Shown: positions 22,681 through 35,699, counted from the stretch's first letter. The stretch: DNA of 64,000 nt from an uncultured SAR86 cluster bacterium (GCA_902632555.1 CACPCZ010000002.1:1-64000), one strand, 5' to 3'. A program made the numbers and translations. The notes: generated from the sequence alone by a model not told the origin.

Positions 22681-23898
22681 TTATAAGTTTAATAATAGTC
22701 TTTCAGGAGACTCTAGTTGTTCTTTAATTGAAACAAGAAAAGTGACTGCTTCTTTTCCATCTAATAATCTATGATCATAGCTCATTGCTAAATACATCAT
22801 TGGTCGGATCACAACCTCTCCATTAATTGCAACTGGTCTTTCCTGTATTGAATGCATACCTAAAATTGCTGTTTGAGGAGCATTTAAAATAGGTGTTGAT
22901 AACAGAGAACCAAAAACACCGCCATTTGAAATTGTAAAAGTTCCTCCTTGCATTTCATCAATAGAAAGTTTTCCGTTACGAGCCTTTTCTGAATATTCAA
23001 GAATTGACTTTTCTATTTCTGGCAAAGATTTTGTATCAGCATCTTTTATAATTGGTACAACTAGTCCCCTGTCAGTTGAAACAGCTACTCCAATATCCTG
23101 AAAACCATGATAAACAATATCACTGCCATCAATTGAAGCATTAACTACAGGAAACTTTTTTAAGGCTTGAACGGCAGCTATGACAAAAAATCCCATAAAG
23201 CCTAATTTCACTTCATGCTCTTTCTCAAACTCTGCTCCATATTTGGCTCTTAACTCTTTAATTGGTTGCATATCAACTTCATTAAAAGTTGTAAGCATTG
23301 CTGTTTCTTGCTTTACAGAAACAAGTCTTTTTGCAATTGTTGACCTTAGCCTAGACATAGGCACTCTTTTTTCTGGTCTGTCCTCTCTAAATTCGCTAAC
23401 GGGCATTATTTCATTTGAATCATCAACATCTTCTGTTTTAGATGACATATGATTTATTAGATCTGCCTTAGTTAATCTATTATCTTTTCCAGATGCTTCC
23501 ACTTTTGAGGGATCAAGATTCTGTTCGGATAATATTTTTTTTACCGCTGGCCCGTTCTTATTTTTTTTAGGTTTTGAAATTTTAGGTGTCTCAGTTATTT
23601 CATCTTTATTATCATTTTCTTTGTTTTCATCAATTGGGCTAGAGGAAATGGCAGCGGTGTTTCCTTCTTCAAATTCACCAATAATCTCAGCACTGACAAC
23701 AGTTTCTCCTTCGGATTTAATTATTTTTGTAATAACACCATCAGATTGAGCTAAAACTTCAAGTACAACTTTATCAGTTTCAATTTCAGCTATAACATCA
23801 TCTTGTGCAACAGACTCACCTTCCTTTTTGAGCCAGTTCGCAATAGTACCATCTGCTACAGACTCTGGGAAAGTTGGTGATTTTATTTCAACACTCAT
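22681..23898 (-). CDS. sucB: 2-oxoglutarate dehydrogenase E2 (dihydrolipoyl succinyltransferase)
   Basis: Lipoyl domain [11 protein letters not shown]; catalytic [16 protein letters not shown]. Confidence 0.98.
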   Translation of the reverse strand: MSVEIKSPTFPESVADGTIANWLKKEGESVAQDDVIAEIETDKVVLEVLAQSDGVITKIIKSEGETVVSAEIIGEFEEGNTAAISSSPIDENKENDNKDEITETPKISKPKKNKNGPAVKKILSEQNLDPSKVEASGKDNRLTKADLINHMSSKTEDVDDSNEIMPVSEFREDRPEKRVPMSRLRSTIAKRLVSVKQETAMLTTFNEVDMQPIKELRAKYGAEFEKEHEVKLGFMGFFVIAAVQALKKFPVVNASIDGSDIVYHGFQDIGVAVSTDRGLVVPIIKDADTKSLPEIEKSILEYSEKARNGKLSIDEMQGGTFTISNGGVFGSLLSTPILNAPQTAILGMHSIQERPVAINGEVVIRPMMYLAMSYDHRLLDGKEAVTFLVSIKEQLESPERLLLNL

Positions 23899-26699
23899 TT
23901 AAATAATGCCTCTATAACAAGTTCCGCTTGTTGCTTAAGATGCAACTTCATTAATCCTACTGCAGGTGCTGCAGCGGCAGGTCTACTTACTAAAGTTACT
24001 TCTTTTTTTTCATCAAATCTGTCTAATACCCTTTGAATTCTATGTCTATGACTAAACCATGCACCCTGATTCATTGGCTCTTCTTGACACCATACAAACT
24101 CTTGTACATTTTCATACTTTGTGAGGATTTCTTCAAGATCATCGTATGGAAATGGATATAATTGTTCTATTCTTATTAAGGCTACATTTTGTAAATTTTC
24201 TTCTTTTCTTTTGTTATCAAGATCATAAAAAACTTTTCCAGAACACATAATAACTCTTTCAACATTCTTTTTATCAACTCCATCATCTATTACACATGAG
24301 AAATGTCCATTATATATTTCTTCAATAGAAGAAACTGCATTAGGATTTCTTAGTAAGCTTTTAGGTGATATAACTACTAAAGGTGTTCGCATTTTTCTAA
24401 TTGCTTGACGTCTTAGAAGATGAAATATTTGTGACGGGGTGCTTGGAACACAAACTTGTATATTTTCAGATGCACATAATTGCAGGAATCTTTCAATTCT
24501 TGCACTGCTATGCTCAGGTCCTTGCCCTTCATAACCATGAGGTAATAACATTACAAGACCAGATAGTCTTTCCCATTTGTGTTGAGCAGAAACAATGAAT
24601 TGATCAATAACTACTTGTGCACCATTTGCAAAATCTCCAAATTGTGCTTCCCAGATTGTAAGACCTGATGGCCAGGTTGCAGAGTAACCGTACTCAAAAG
24701 CTAAAACAGCCTCCTCTGATAATAAAGAATCATAAATATCAAATTTTGTATGGTTCTGCTCTGCTATGCGTGCTAAAGGTATGTAGCCATTGCCAGATGA
24801 AGAGTCAAACACACAAGCATGTCTATGAGAAAAAGTACCTCTTCTTACATCTTGTCCAGTTATCCTTATAGGATAGCCTTCGCTCAGTAATGTGGCATAT
24901 GCCATGCTTTCGGCGTATCCCCAATTTGTAGCTATTTTGGAGTTTGTCATTGCTATTCTGTCTTTAAAAATCTTTGCTGCTTGAGATCCTAAATTGAATG
25001 TTTCAGGCACTTCACAGATTGCTTTACCTAATTCTTTAAACTTTTTCTTGTTAAAAGTAGTATCAACTTTTGGCCACCACTTAACATCCATATGTGGTTG
25101 CCAATCAAACCATAGAGAGTCATTTGGTTTTTCTGCGAGATTTTTAGCAACTGATTTGCCTCCCTCTAATGACTTTCTATAGTTAGTTTTTATTTTTTTA
25201 GCTTTTTCCTCATTGAGAATTCCTTTATTTATAAGTATTTCTTCGTATTGACTTAAAACAGAAGGATGTTTTGAAATTTTTTCATACATTTTTGGCTGAG
25301 TTGCTGATGGATCATCAGCCTCGTTATGCCCTCTTCTTCTGTAACAAAAAAGATCTATAACAATATCTTTCTTAAATTTATTGCGATATTTACAGGCTAT
25401 TTTTGCTGCATTAACAACCATTTCAGGATCATCTCCATTAACATGTATGACAGGTGCCTGAATAATTTTTGCTACATCTGATGAATAATCTGTTGATCTG
25501 GAGTCATTTTTATTGCTAGTGGTAAATCCAATTTGGTTGTTAACTATAATATGGACCGTTCCTCCAACATTGAAGCCTCTTGTTTGAGACATCTGAAGAG
25601 ATTCCATAACAACACCTTGACCAGAAAAGGACGCATCGCCATGCAAAAGGACTGGGACAACTTTTGATCTATCTAAATCTCCAATTCTATCTTGACGAGC
25701 TCTCACAGACCCAACCACAACAGGATCTACAATTTCTAAGTGAGATGGATTATTAAAAAGTGATACGTGAACTTCGCCGCCAGGTGTATCAAAATTTGAC
25801 GAAAAACCTAAATGATATTTAACATCCCCTGTGCTAGCTCCTTCCAACTCAAAATCTTCATCAAATGCAGAAAATAATTCACTTGGAAGTTTACCTAGAA
25901 CATTTACCAACAAATTCAGCCTACCTCTATGCGCCATACCGAAACAAATTTGTTCAGCTCCCATTGAACCTAAATTTTGTATAACGTTTTCTACAAGCGG
26001 AACAAGAGACTCTGCTCCATCAATCCCAAAACGTTTCATACCGGGATATTTTGCGGATAAGTATTTAGCAAGGCCCTCTGCAGAATTTAGCCTTTCGTAT
26101 ATATTTAATTTTTGTTTATCACCAAATGAATATTCTTGAAGCTTTGATTCAAATTTTCTTTGAAACCATCGCCTTTCATTTGATTCCACAATGTGATTGC
26201 ATTCTATGCCAATATTCCCACAATATATCTCTTGCAGATTTTTAAGAATATCTTTAAGTTTCATTTTTTTTGTATCAGTTAAAAAGGTGCCTGTATAAAA
26301 CTCTTCTTCTAGATCATTTTCGTTTAAGCCGTGAAACTCTATATTTAAATCTTCAATTTTTTTTCTTTCCATAAGTCCAAGAGGATCTAAACTCGCCATT
26401 TGATGTCCTCTATTTCTATAAGACTGAATTAGTCGGATAACTTTTCCTTGTCTTTCGTCCACAGTAATTTTTGATACTGAATTTTTTCGAGAAATATTTT
26501 TAAATTCTTTAATTACATTTTGATGTGAAATCTCACCATTGGAGGTGGGATGATGGGGAAGATTTTCGAAAAATTCTTTCCACTCATCTGATAATTGATC
26601 AGGGTCATTTATGAAAGTTTCGTAAAGAGACTCTAGGTAGGCGGCATGGCCTGCTGAAGTATGTGAGCTCCCCCAAAGCTCTTTCATAGATATGGTCAT
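23895..26699 (-). CDS. sucA: 2-oxoglutarate dehydrogenase E1
   Basis: [18 protein letters not shown]...[19 protein letters not shown]...[15 protein letters not shown]. Confidence 0.99.
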   Translation of the reverse strand: MTISMKELWGSSHTSAGHAAYLESLYETFINDPDQLSDEWKEFFENLPHHPTSNGEISHQNVIKEFKNISRKNSVSKITVDERQGKVIRLIQSYRNRGHQMASLDPLGLMERKKIEDLNIEFHGLNENDLEEEFYTGTFLTDTKKMKLKDILKNLQEIYCGNIGIECNHIVESNERRWFQRKFESKLQEYSFGDKQKLNIYERLNSAEGLAKYLSAKYPGMKRFGIDGAESLVPLVENVIQNLGSMGAEQICFGMAHRGRLNLLVNVLGKLPSELFSAFDEDFELEGASTGDVKYHLGFSSNFDTPGGEVHVSLFNNPSHLEIVDPVVVGSVRARQDRIGDLDRSKVVPVLLHGDASFSGQGVVMESLQMSQTRGFNVGGTVHIIVNNQIGFTTSNKNDSRSTDYSSDVAKIIQAPVIHVNGDDPEMVVNAAKIACKYRNKFKKDIVIDLFCYRRRGHNEADDPSATQPKMYEKISKHPSVLSQYEEILINKGILNEEKAKKIKTNYRKSLEGGKSVAKNLAEKPNDSLWFDWQPHMDVKWWPKVDTTFNKKKFKELGKAICEVPETFNLGSQAAKIFKDRIAMTNSKIATNWGYAESMAYATLLSEGYPIRITGQDVRRGTFSHRHACVFDSSSGNGYIPLARIAEQNHTKFDIYDSLLSEEAVLAFEYGYSATWPSGLTIWEAQFGDFANGAQVVIDQFIVSAQHKWERLSGLVMLLPHGYEGQGPEHSSARIERFLQLCASENIQVCVPSTPSQIFHLLRRQAIRKMRTPLVVISPKSLLRNPNAVSSIEEIYNGHFSCVIDDGVDKKNVERVIMCSGKVFYDLDNKRKEENLQNVALIRIEQLYPFPYDDLEEILTKYENVQEFVWCQEEPMNQGAWFSHRHRIQRVLDRFDEKKEVTLVSRPAAAAPAVGLMKLHLKQQAELVIEALFK

Positions 26700-26713
26700 T
26701 TGCTTTTTAAAAT

Positions 26714-27454
26714 TTAAATTCTATCAGAAGCAATTATATCCTTTTTATTTTTATGTAACATAGATTTTATTTCACCAATTGCCTTATTTGGATTAAGGCC
26801 TTTTGGACATACATTTACACAATTCATAATTCCGTGACACCTATAAACACTAAAAGGATCAGACAAGGCATCTAGCCTTTCCTCAGTTTTTAGATCTCTT
26901 GAATCCGCAAGAAATCTATAAGCCTGAAGGAGAGCAGCTGGACCAACAAATTTATCAGGATTCCACCAAAAGGAAGGACAGCTTGTGGAGCAACATGCAC
27001 ACAAAATACATTCATATAAACCATCTAGCTTATCTCTTTCCTCAGGAGACTGAAGTCGCTCCTGTTCTGGTGCAGTTGTTTCATTTTGTAAGAAAGGTTT
27101 AATTTTTTCATATTGTGCATAAAATTCGGTCATATCAACAACCAAATCCCTTATTACAGGTAATCCAGGCAAAGGTCTTAACTCAATCTTGTTTCTTTTA
27201 ATAACTGATGAAATAGGTGTAATACATGCAAGTCCATTCTTGCCATTAATATTCATTCCATCTGATCCACAAACGCCTTCTCTGCATGATCTTCTGTAAG
27301 AAACAGATTGATCTTGTTCTTTAAGTAAATGCAACAAGTCGAGAACCATGATATCTCTTTCAGGTTTATCGATAGTGTATTTCTTCATGTAGGGGAATTT
27401 ATCTTCCTCTGGATTATATCGATAAAGGCTAACCTGCAGCTTTTTGCCAAACAT
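26714..27454 (-). CDS. sdhB: Succinate dehydrogenase iron-sulfur subunit
   Basis: SYRRSCREGVCGSDGMNINGKNGLAC...ECILCACCSTSCPSFWWN...CHGIMNCVNVCPKGLNP. Confidence 0.99.
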   Translation of the reverse strand: MFGKKLQVSLYRYNPEEDKFPYMKKYTIDKPERDIMVLDLLHLLKEQDQSVSYRRSCREGVCGSDGMNINGKNGLACITPISSVIKRNKIELRPLPGLPVIRDLVVDMTEFYAQYEKIKPFLQNETTAPEQERLQSPEERDKLDGLYECILCACCSTSCPSFWWNPDKFVGPAALLQAYRFLADSRDLKTEERLDALSDPFSVYRCHGIMNCVNVCPKGLNPNKAIGEIKSMLHKNKKDIIASDRI

Positions 27455-29238
27455 TAATACGTCCTCACTTTTGGTGGAAAAGCTTCAACCTTGGATGGTT
27501 CAAAATTAACACCTCTTTTAGAAACTTCTTTAGTTTGAGGATCAAATATTGTATGACATAACCAATTTTCATCATCTCTATCAGGAAAATCATCGCGCGC
27601 ATGAGCTCCTCGACTCTCATTTCTCTGATATGCAGATACAGCAGTGGCTTCTGCTACTTCAAACAAATTTTGTAATTCAATAGCTTCTACTCTACTGGTA
27701 TTAAAAGCGTCGCTTTTGTCCTTAAGGTGAAGATTATCAACTTTTTCTTTTATCTCGTTCAATTGATCGAGGCCTTTCTTCATAAATTCGCCTCGTCTAA
27801 AAACTCCAAAATAATTCTGCATACATTCTTGTAGTTCTCTTTTAACCTCAGCTGGATCAAAGCCATCAGTAGAGTCATTAAGAGCATTTAATCTTTCAAG
27901 TGATTTTTTAATATCGCTTCTGGTTGCGGAATCAACTCCTCCGCCAGATTTAAGTTCTTTTTGTATATGCATGCCAGTTGCCCTTCCAAAAACAACTAAG
28001 TCTAATAGAGAGTTTCCACCTAATCTATTGGCGCCATGAACCGAAACACATGCAGCCTCACCAGCTGAAAAAAGCCCAGGAATTAATTGATCCTGGCCAT
28101 TTTGTCTTGTGAAAGCTTGTCCGTTTACATTTGTAGGTGTTCCTCCCATCATGTAGTGACATGTTGGAACAACTGGTATTGGCTCATATACAGGATCAAC
28201 GTGAGCAAATGTTCTTGAGAGTTCACATATTCCAGGTAATTTAGAATTTAAAACATCTGCACCAAGATGATCGAGCTTAAGAAAGATATGATCATTTTTT
28301 TCACCACAACCTCTTCCTTCAAGGATTTCAAGAACCATTGATCTCGCAACCACATCTCTTCCAGCAAGATCTTTAACATTAGGTGCATACCTTTCCATAA
28401 ATCTTTCGCCGTCTTTATTAATAAGATATCCACCTTCTCCTCTACATCCTTCCGTAACAAGAGATCCTGCACCATAAATACCAGTAGGATGAAACTGCCA
28501 CATTTCCATATCTTGTGCGGGAAATCCTGCTCTAAGAGCCATTGCTAAACCATCTCCTGTGTTTATCAAAGCATTAGTAGTTGAAGCATAAATTCTCCCT
28601 GCGCCACCAGTAGCAAGAACTGTTGCTTGAGCCTTTAAATATGCCACTTCACCATTCTCAATGGAAAATGCAATTACCCCTGTAACCTCATCTTTGGAAT
28701 TTTTAACTAAATCAACAGCAAACCACTCGTTAAGAAATTTTGTACCTTCTTTTACATTATTTTGATATAAAGTGTGCAGAAGCGCATGACCAGTCCTGTC
28801 AGCAGCTGCACATGTTCTTGCTGCTTGTCCACCTTTGCCAAAATCTTTTGATTGACCACCAAATGGCCTTTGGTATATTCGGCCATTTTCAAACCTAGAA
28901 AATGGCAGACCCATATGCTCAAGCTCAAATACAGCTTTTGGGCCTTCAGAGCAAAGATATTCGATAGCATCTTGATCACCGATAAAATCTGCACCTTTAA
29001 CAGTATCGTACATATGCCATCTCCAATCATCATTTGGGTCAGCACTTGCAATAGCACATGTTATGCCACCCTGTGCAGATACGGTATGCGATCTTGTAGG
29101 AAATACTTTTGAGACCACTGCAGTCTTAAGACCAGATTTGGCAAGTTCTAGAGAAGCTCTCATTCCAGAACCACCCCCGCCAACAATCAATGAATCAAAT
29201 TCAATTGTCTTAATATTATCAGTAAAAATATTATTCAT
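27454..29238 (-). CDS. sdhA: Succinate dehydrogenase flavoprotein subunit
   Basis: [17 protein letters not shown]...[14 protein letters not shown]...[16 protein letters not shown]. Confidence 0.99.
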   Translation of the reverse strand: MNNIFTDNIKTIEFDSLIVGGGGSGMRASLELAKSGLKTAVVSKVFPTRSHTVSAQGGITCAIASADPNDDWRWHMYDTVKGADFIGDQDAIEYLCSEGPKAVFELEHMGLPFSRFENGRIYQRPFGGQSKDFGKGGQAARTCAAADRTGHALLHTLYQNNVKEGTKFLNEWFAVDLVKNSKDEVTGVIAFSIENGEVAYLKAQATVLATGGAGRIYASTTNALINTGDGLAMALRAGFPAQDMEMWQFHPTGIYGAGSLVTEGCRGEGGYLINKDGERFMERYAPNVKDLAGRDVVARSMVLEILEGRGCGEKNDHIFLKLDHLGADVLNSKLPGICELSRTFAHVDPVYEPIPVVPTCHYMMGGTPTNVNGQAFTRQNGQDQLIPGLFSAGEAACVSVHGANRLGGNSLLDLVVFGRATGMHIQKELKSGGGVDSATRSDIKKSLERLNALNDSTDGFDPAEVKRELQECMQNYFGVFRRGEFMKKGLDQLNEIKEKVDNLHLKDKSDAFNTSRVEAIELQNLFEVAEATAVSAYQRNESRGAHARDDFPDRDDENWLCHTIFDPQTKEVSKRGVNFEPSKVEAFPPKVRTY

Positions 29239-29273
29239 TATTAATACAGTTTATAATTACTTATAATTTTCAT

Positions 29274-29636
29274 TTATATCCATATTATATATAAAATTAC
29301 AACTAAATACACAATTCCAAGCATCACAAATGCAAAAAGATACATTTTTCTCATCAAATTAGCTATTTTTGATAAGGATTTATTCAAAAATCCAAGAGTT
29401 CTCTCTGTTAAGTAATCTGTTCCTACTGTCCACAACCCTATGTATGCATGCAGAAGCATAAAAATACATGCTATTGAAGTGAAAAACCTTGTTTGAAATG
29501 ATAAGAAAAACTTTGTCCAATCAAAAAAACTTATTGGTCCTTGAGTGGTAATAATAAAACTGGAAACATATACTAAATAAACCAGTATGACCAACGAACT
29601 ATATCGTTGGAGGTTCCAAATCATAGATCCTTTCAT
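29274..29636 (-). CDS. sdhD: Succinate dehydrogenase membrane anchor subunit
   Basis: ORF 29274..29678, likely start MKGSMIWNLQRYSSL overlapping the sdhC stop; LLHAYIGLWTVGTDYL. Confidence 0.88.
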   Translation of the reverse strand: MKGSMIWNLQRYSSLVILVYLVYVSSFIITTQGPISFFDWTKFFLSFQTRFFTSIACIFMLLHAYIGLWTVGTDYLTERTLGFLNKSLSKIANLMRKMYLFAFVMLGIVYLVVILYIIWI

Positions 29637-30016
29637 AAATATATATAAAGCAATATTAATATTGATGTTACGAACCAAAAAACAACGACAAAAATAGCTG
29701 AGTTATTTGAACCATGCAGAGATTCTCCAATATGGAAGAAATCCATTATTAGATGCCTTACGCCAGTCAAAATATGATACCAAAGAATTAAAAGGCTCAA
29801 ATATATAATAAATGAAAAAATGGAGAGCGATTCTAGGCTTGTTGTTAGCTCTTCAAAATTAGATTTAGATGAGGTAGAAAAATAAATTAAGTACAACATA
29901 ACTGGCAAGGTTATGAAAAAAACATACATGCCTGACAGTCTATGAGTTATTGAAGAAAAAGCGGACATAGGTAATCTAATCTTAGTTAGATCTAGATATA
30001 CTGGCCTTTCTTCCAT
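29633..30016 (-). CDS. sdhC: Succinate dehydrogenase cytochrome b556 subunit
   Basis: RPVYLDLTKIRLPMSAFSSITHRLSGMYVFF; HILTGVRHLIMDFFHIGE. Confidence 0.96.
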   Translation of the reverse strand: MEERPVYLDLTKIRLPMSAFSSITHRLSGMYVFFITLPVMLYLIYFSTSSKSNFEELTTSLESLSIFSFIIYLSLLILWYHILTGVRHLIMDFFHIGESLHGSNNSAIFVVVFWFVTSILILLYIYL

Positions 30017-30123
30017 TGTGTGCTGTGGTTATAAATATCAGTAATTTATTGTTATAAGTTTAGATTATACAGCACATTTCTTTAAGAAACCTCCTATAAG
30101 AACTAATTCTAAAAACCTTAATA

Positions 30124-31497
30124 TTAATTTTTGTGCTTAATTATTCTTTGTCTTTTTTTTGTTTGCCTTGAACTGAGTTTGTTCTTTTTACCTTCAAAGG
30201 GGTTTGAAGATTTCCTAAAAATTAAATTTAATTGAATACTTTCAAGTTTAAGCTGTTTTCTAAAAGAGTTTTCAAGATACTTTTTATAATTTCTCGGGAT
30301 TTTTTTGTCTTGATTCGAGCTAATCATAAATGTTGTAGGATAAATACCACCAAAGTTAATATATTTTAGTTTTAGCTGTCTTCCATTTATCGAAGGTGGA
30401 GAACTTTGTTTGACAAATTTTTCTAAAAGTTTATTTAACATAGAAGTAGAAAAATTCTCTTGTGATTTTAAGATTAATTTATCTGTTAATTTGAAAACTT
30501 TGTTAAAGCCCTTTTTATTTTTTGCAGAAATTTCAACTTTTAATATATTTTGCATAAAATCAGATTGCATTTTTTTGCTTTCGTATAGATCTGAAATTTG
30601 TTTTTTTGACAAGAGATCTATCTTATTAAATACAAATAAAACTGGCTTGCCTGAGCTTATTATCATATTAATAATTTTTAGATCTTGATCGACCACATTC
30701 TCTTGGGCATCACATAAAAAAACTACTATGTCTGATTGTTCAATTGCATGCATCGCCCTTACGTAGGAAAAATATTCAACTTTATGATGATATTTATAAC
30801 CTTTTCTGATCCCTGCTGTATCTATAAAAATAAATTTTTCTTTGTTAATTTCAAATGGAATACTAATTGAATCAATAGTTGTTCCAGCAATCTCACTTAC
30901 AACTAGACGATCTTCGTTAATTAAATTGTTTATAAATGTTGATTTACCTGCATTTGGTCTTCCTAATACAGCAATTTTCTTACCATCTATTTGACGATTT
31001 TGTATATTAGGAATCTTTTTCTCAAGGCTGGATTTTAATTCTGATATATTTAATGAGTGCTCTGCACTTATTTCAAAGAAATCATTAATACCCTCTTTGA
31101 ACATATCATCTTTTACGCTGCTATCAGTTTTTTTATCAATTTTATTAATGACAACAATAAATTCTTTATTCAATCTTCTTAGTTTCTTAAGAATACTAAA
31201 ATCCTCATTTACTAAATTTTCTGAGCCATCTAAGAGAAAAATCACTAAAGATGATTCTTCAACTGCGATCCATGCCTGATTAGATATTGATTCGTTAATT
31301 GAATCTTTTGATTCAGCAATTCCTCCAGTATCAATTAAGAGTGTTCTTTTATCTTTGAGTTCAAAAAAACCATAATTTCTATCTTTGGTTAATCCAGAAA
31401 AGTCTGAAACTATTGCATTTCTAGTTTTTGTTAATTTATTAAATAAGGATGATTTTCCAACGTTTGGGCGCCCTATTATTGCAATTGAAGTAAACAT
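30124..31497 (-). CDS. der: GTPase Der (EngA)
   Basis: Two GTPase domains: IIGRPNVGKSSLFNKLT and VLGRPNAGKSTFINNLI. Confidence 0.98.
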   Translation of the reverse strand: MFTSIAIIGRPNVGKSSLFNKLTKTRNAIVSDFSGLTKDRNYGFFELKDKRTLLIDTGGIAESKDSINESISNQAWIAVEESSLVIFLLDGSENLVNEDFSILKKLRRLNKEFIVVINKIDKKTDSSVKDDMFKEGINDFFEISAEHSLNISELKSSLEKKIPNIQNRQIDGKKIAVLGRPNAGKSTFINNLINEDRLVVSEIAGTTIDSISIPFEINKEKFIFIDTAGIRKGYKYHHKVEYFSYVRAMHAIEQSDIVVFLCDAQENVVDQDLKIINMIISSGKPVLFVFNKIDLLSKKQISDLYESKKMQSDFMQNILKVEISAKNKKGFNKVFKLTDKLILKSQENFSTSMLNKLLEKFVKQSSPPSINGRQLKLKYINFGGIYPTTFMISSNQDKKIPRNYKKYLENSFRKQLKLESIQLNLIFRKSSNPFEGKKNKLSSRQTKKRQRIIKHKN

Positions 31498-31511
31498 TTT
31501 TAATTAACATT

Positions 31512-32672
31512 TTATATTTTTATAGAGAATAAATTAAATGATTCATCTATTACATACAAAGAATTACTTCTACTAAATATTGTTTTAATTGATTTTTTTG
31601 AAATTTTCTTTCTTCCAATTGTTAAACCATTGAGTGGATCCAATACATGCAAGTATCCCTCGTAATCACCAAATACCAAATTACCTTTAAAACTTACCGC
31701 GTTAGACAATGTTCTATTTAAATAATCTTCATTTGTCCACGATTCCTCAAGATTTTTTGAAGAAAATGATTTTAAGTTTGAATTAGCCTCAACAACTATG
31801 ATCAAACCTCTGGTGATAACAGGTGAAAAAAAAGAAGAGGCGTCATATGACCAGACTGACCTTTTTTGAGCAATATCAAAAATATTTAATTTTCCTTGAT
31901 AATTAGTAGTGTAAACTAAGCCGCCCTCAACAACCGGATTTGAATCCGAATCAACTAGATTTTCCAGTTCAGAATTGCTATCTGCATAAGATATTGCTCC
32001 GTCCCAAATTAAATATCCGGAATTAATATCAAATACACCTAACCTTCCATTATCAAAAGTTACATAGACTTGGCCATCGAATATTACAGGGCTACTACTT
32101 CCTCGAATTGTCAAGGTTGGAAGTTTTGATCTATACGACCAAAAAATCTCACCGGAAGATTTACTTAAACCGATTAATTCTCCAGAGCCTGTTTTTACAA
32201 TTACTGTTTTAGGATCTATAGCAGCTTTACTTAAAACTTCTCCTTTTACATTGGTTGACCAAATTTCAGAACCATCATTTTGATCAAGAGCAATAACATT
32301 CCCATCTATATCAGACACAACTATGATTCCAAATGCTGAGGCTACACCAGAAGATAAAAAATTAAGCTCTATCTCCCAATTTTTTTCTCCGCTTGAAGAA
32401 TTTAATGAGACCACCTTGCCCTCGGCATCAGCAAAAAAAATATTTTCTGAACTGAACCCCGGTTCAAAGTTTCCTATTTCATTTTCACCATCAAAAGACA
32501 AATCCCATTCTATTTTTAACGTCTTTTGTTCATTGAAAGATATAAGTTCTCTAGGTTTTTCAGGGTCTATATCATCACTCTTCCAAAATCTAAGTCCATC
32601 TAAACTAGAACATGACGTCAATATAGTTACAAAAAATATTGATATGAAAATATTTTTAGAATAACTATTCAA
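31512..32672 (-). CDS. bamB: Outer membrane assembly lipoprotein BamB
   Basis: Lipobox LTSCSS; PQQ-like beta-propeller repeats; adjacent to der. Confidence 0.94.
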   Translation of the reverse strand: MNSYSKNIFISIFFVTILTSCSSLDGLRFWKSDDIDPEKPRELISFNEQKTLKIEWDLSFDGENEIGNFEPGFSSENIFFADAEGKVVSLNSSSGEKNWEIELNFLSSGVASAFGIIVVSDIDGNVIALDQNDGSEIWSTNVKGEVLSKAAIDPKTVIVKTGSGELIGLSKSSGEIFWSYRSKLPTLTIRGSSSPVIFDGQVYVTFDNGRLGVFDINSGYLIWDGAISYADSNSELENLVDSDSNPVVEGGLVYTTNYQGKLNIFDIAQKRSVWSYDASSFFSPVITRGLIIVVEANSNLKSFSSKNLEESWTNEDYLNRTLSNAVSFKGNLVFGDYEGYLHVLDPLNGLTIGRKKISKKSIKTIFSRSNSLYVIDESFNLFSIKI

Positions 32673-33318
32673 TTGAAGCCTCTAAATTTGCTAACTTCAT
32701 GGAAATAATTGATCTTGATGTTTGATCTGAATATTTTTCAAATGCAGTTTGATACTGACTTTTGGCTAGTTTCAATTGTTCCTTCTTCAATAAAATATCG
32801 CCAGTAAGTTCATGAATATATGCATTAGTATCTGATGAAGAATATTTTTGAATAAATTCAAGTGCTTCGTCAAAATCACCATTTGCTAATTTAATTCTAG
32901 CTGCGCTAACTCTGCCAATTTTATTAAAAATCTTATTTCCATTATATCCATTTGTAATTTCAATCAATTTCTCAAATCCTGCTAAAGCTTCATCAAAGTT
33001 ATTATTATTAGCATCAAGATTGGCTTTAGATAAGAGTGCCACTTGTGTGTAACCTGTTGATTCATATTCGTTAACCAGTGTGGAGATTATTTCATTAAGT
33101 TCTTCTGTGCTAGTTTCTTCACTTGAAAACTTCTCCAGCCAGTCGTCATAAACAATTGCTGCTTCCTCATGATTTTTTTTATTTATTGCAGCAGTCACAA
33201 GAAAGTATAAGGTTAGACTCACAATTAACACACCTAAAAAAATTAAAACCTTTTTATACTTATCAAGAAATTTTAATAAGGGTATAAATTTCATGTTATT
33301 GTCATAAACTTCATTCAT
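32665..33318 (-). CDS. YfgM/AncA-like TPR membrane protein
   Basis: Single N-terminal TM, TPR-like region, between hisS and bamB. Confidence 0.85.
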   Translation of the reverse strand: MNEVYDNNMKFIPLLKFLDKYKKVLIFLGVLIVSLTLYFLVTAAINKKNHEEAAIVYDDWLEKFSSEETSTEELNEIISTLVNEYESTGYTQVALLSKANLDANNNNFDEALAGFEKLIEITNGYNGNKIFNKIGRVSAARIKLANGDFDEALEFIQKYSSSDTNAYIHELTGDILLKKEQLKLAKSQYQTAFEKYSDQTSRSIISMKLANLEASIE

Positions 33319-33328
33319 GTTATTGCCT

Positions 33329-34594
33329 CTAATTAATTGATTTTAAGAAACTCTTAATTTCTTCAACAGTTAATTTCTTCTGATCTGAATTTTCTTCTTT
33401 TAAAGATTTCAACAATATTGTGTTTGATTCAATTTCCTCTTCTCCAACAATAATTGCATAAGTTGCATTATCCTTATTGGCCCTTCTGAGTTTTGATTTA
33501 ATACTACTATCAGAAAGCTGAACCTCAATTACAATGTTCTTATTAACAGATCGCAAGTCGTGGGCTATTTTATATGCTTTTTGTTCAATTTTGTCAGATA
33601 TAATGATGAAAGATAATAATGTCGTTTTATTTTTAAAATCTCTGGCTATATCTGCAAGCCTCTCTATACCGATAGCCATACCAATTGCAGGTAATTTTTT
33701 ACCCCCTAAGTCCTCAAAAAGGTGATCATACCTACCACCACCCAAATAGGAATTTTGTGCTCCCAATTTTTCTGAAATTGCTTCAAATATGAATCCAGTA
33801 TAGTAATCCAGTCCTCTAACTAATTTAGAATCAATTTCAATAGACTCATCGGGAAACGTATTTTTAATTTTATCTAGTAAATGTCTAGAATCTGAGGAAA
33901 CAAAATCTAAAATTGATGGAGCATTTTTAAGAATTTCTTGTGTTTCAGTATTTTTGGAATCTAGAATGCGTAAAGGATTTTTTTTCAACCTTTCAATTTC
34001 CTTCTCATCAATCTCAGACAAGTAAGGCAGAAGATAATCTTTTAATGCAATAGAAAAATTATTTTTTGCTTTTTTATCACCTAGGTGATTAATTTTAATT
34101 TTTGCATCATGAATATCCATTTCAGAATTGATCGAAATTATCATGGATATCATTTCGAGCTCACTCAAACCCTGTGGATAGCCTAATAACTCAACACCAG
34201 CTTGATAAAATTGTCTAAATCTTCCTTTTTGAGGTCGTTCGTACCTCCACATAGGCCCAAGGTACCATAATCTATGAAAATCATTATCCAATTTTTTTTC
34301 AATAATTGATCTTGCAACACCGGCAGTTCCTTCAGGTCTCAAAGAAATGTTTTTGTCATTTTTATCCTTGAATGTATACAATTCTTTATTGACAATATCG
34401 GAGGAATCACCCACCGATCTTTTGAAAAGATTCTCGCTTTCAAGTGATGGAGTTCTAATTTCTTTTAGTGAATAGCTTTCAAAGATTTTAATTAGTCTTT
34501 TTTCAGTTTCAAAAATTTTGTTTGATAAGTCTGATTGATTATCTTTTTGAAAGATCAAATCCATCATGCCTGTAAGTGAATGAAGTTTTTCCAC
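33329..34594 (-). CDS. hisS: Histidyl-tRNA synthetase
   Basis: LTGMMDL...RPEGTAGVARS...RYERPQKGRFRQFYQAGVE...VRGLDYYTGFIFE. Confidence 0.98.
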   Translation of the reverse strand: MEKLHSLTGMMDLIFQKDNQSDLSNKIFETEKRLIKIFESYSLKEIRTPSLESENLFKRSVGDSSDIVNKELYTFKDKNDKNISLRPEGTAGVARSIIEKKLDNDFHRLWYLGPMWRYERPQKGRFRQFYQAGVELLGYPQGLSELEMISMIISINSEMDIHDAKIKINHLGDKKAKNNFSIALKDYLLPYLSEIDEKEIERLKKNPLRILDSKNTETQEILKNAPSILDFVSSDSRHLLDKIKNTFPDESIEIDSKLVRGLDYYTGFIFEAISEKLGAQNSYLGGGRYDHLFEDLGGKKLPAIGMAIGIERLADIARDFKNKTTLLSFIIISDKIEQKAYKIAHDLRSVNKNIVIEVQLSDSSIKSKLRRANKDNATYAIIVGEEEIESNTILLKSLKEENSDQKKLTVEEIKSFLKSIN

Positions 34595-34595
34595 T

Positions 34596-35699
34596 TTAGC
34601 TCCTTAATATAATTTTTTCAGATTCGATCTTTGATTGTGCAACTTTTTCTCGAACTTGGTCTTCAAGTTCATCAACGAGACTATTGTTTGCAATTTTCTT
34701 ATTTGGAGTCCCATCAACGTATAAAAGATTATTTGGGCTAGCTCCAGTTAATCCTATATTAGCAGCTTTACTTTCACCAGGTCCATTGACATAACATCCA
34801 ATAATTGCCACTTCAATATCCTCAGAGATATCCTCGAGTCTTTGTTCAAGTTCGTTAACAACCTTAATTACGTTAAAATTTTGTCTTGAGCAACTTGGGC
34901 ATGCAACAATTTTTACACCTCTACTTCTGATATTTAAACTCTTTAATATGTCCCACCCTACTTTTATTTCATCAACAGGATCTGATGCAAGCGAAATTCT
35001 TATAGTGTCTCCAATTCCCTCTGAAAGAAGCATCCCTACTCCAATCGAGGACTTTACAGTACCTGCTCGAAAACTTCCTGCTTCAGTAATGCCCAAATGC
35101 AATGGCTGATCAATTAAATCTGATATTTTTCTATATGCATCAACGGTCATCTCTATATTAGATGCCTTTAAGCTCATCTTATAATTGTCAAAATTATATC
35201 TATCCAATATATCAACATGCCTCAGTGCAGATTCGACTAAAGCATCTGCATTAGGTTCTCCATATTTCTTCTGTAAATCTTTTTCTAAAGATCCGGCATT
35301 AACTCCAACCCTTATAGGAACATTATTTACATTAGCTGCATTAATGACCTCTTTGATTCTTTCCTCTTTCCCAATATTACCAGGGTTAATTCTTAAACAA
35401 TCTGCAGTATCAGCTACCTCAAGTGCAATCTTATAATCAAAATGAATATCAGCTACTAAAGGCACATCAACCGCTTTTTTAATCTCTTTGAATGCTTTAG
35501 CTTCATCAAAACCGGGGACGGAAACTCTTACTATATCTGCACCAGCAGCTTCAAGATCCTTGATTTGCTTAACAGTAGAAACTACATCACATGTATTGGT
35601 ATTTGTCATTGATTGAATGCTAATAGGGTTGTCACCTCCAACGGAAACATCGCCAACTTTTATAGTTTTAGTTTTTTTTCTTTTTATCCAATTAGTCAT
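34596..35699 (-). CDS. ispG: 4-hydroxy-3-methylbut-2-en-1-yl diphosphate synthase
   Basis: [38 protein letters not shown]...[11 protein letters not shown]. Confidence 0.98.
   Translation of the reverse strand: MTNWIKRKKTKTIKVGDVSVGGDNPISIQSMTNTNTCDVVSTVKQIKDLEAAGADIVRVSVPGFDEAKAFKEIKKAVDVPLVADIHFDYKIALEVADTADCLRINPGNIGKEERIKEVINAANVNNVPIRVGVNAGSLEKDLQKKYGEPNADALVESALRHVDILDRYNFDNYKMSLKASNIEMTVDAYRKISDLIDQPLHLGITEAGSFRAGTVKSSIGVGMLLSEGIGDTIRISLASDPVDEIKVGWDILKSLNIRSRGVKIVACPSCSRQNFNVIKVVNELEQRLEDISEDIEVAIIGCYVNGPGESKAANIGLTGASPNNLLYVDGTPNKKIANNSLVDELEDQVREKVAQSKIESEKIILRS

Noticed and set aside
28752-29057. Alternative - strand ORFs inside sdhA, sucD, lpdA, ileS and msrB
   Set aside because: Out-of-frame ORFs inside well-recognised genes.
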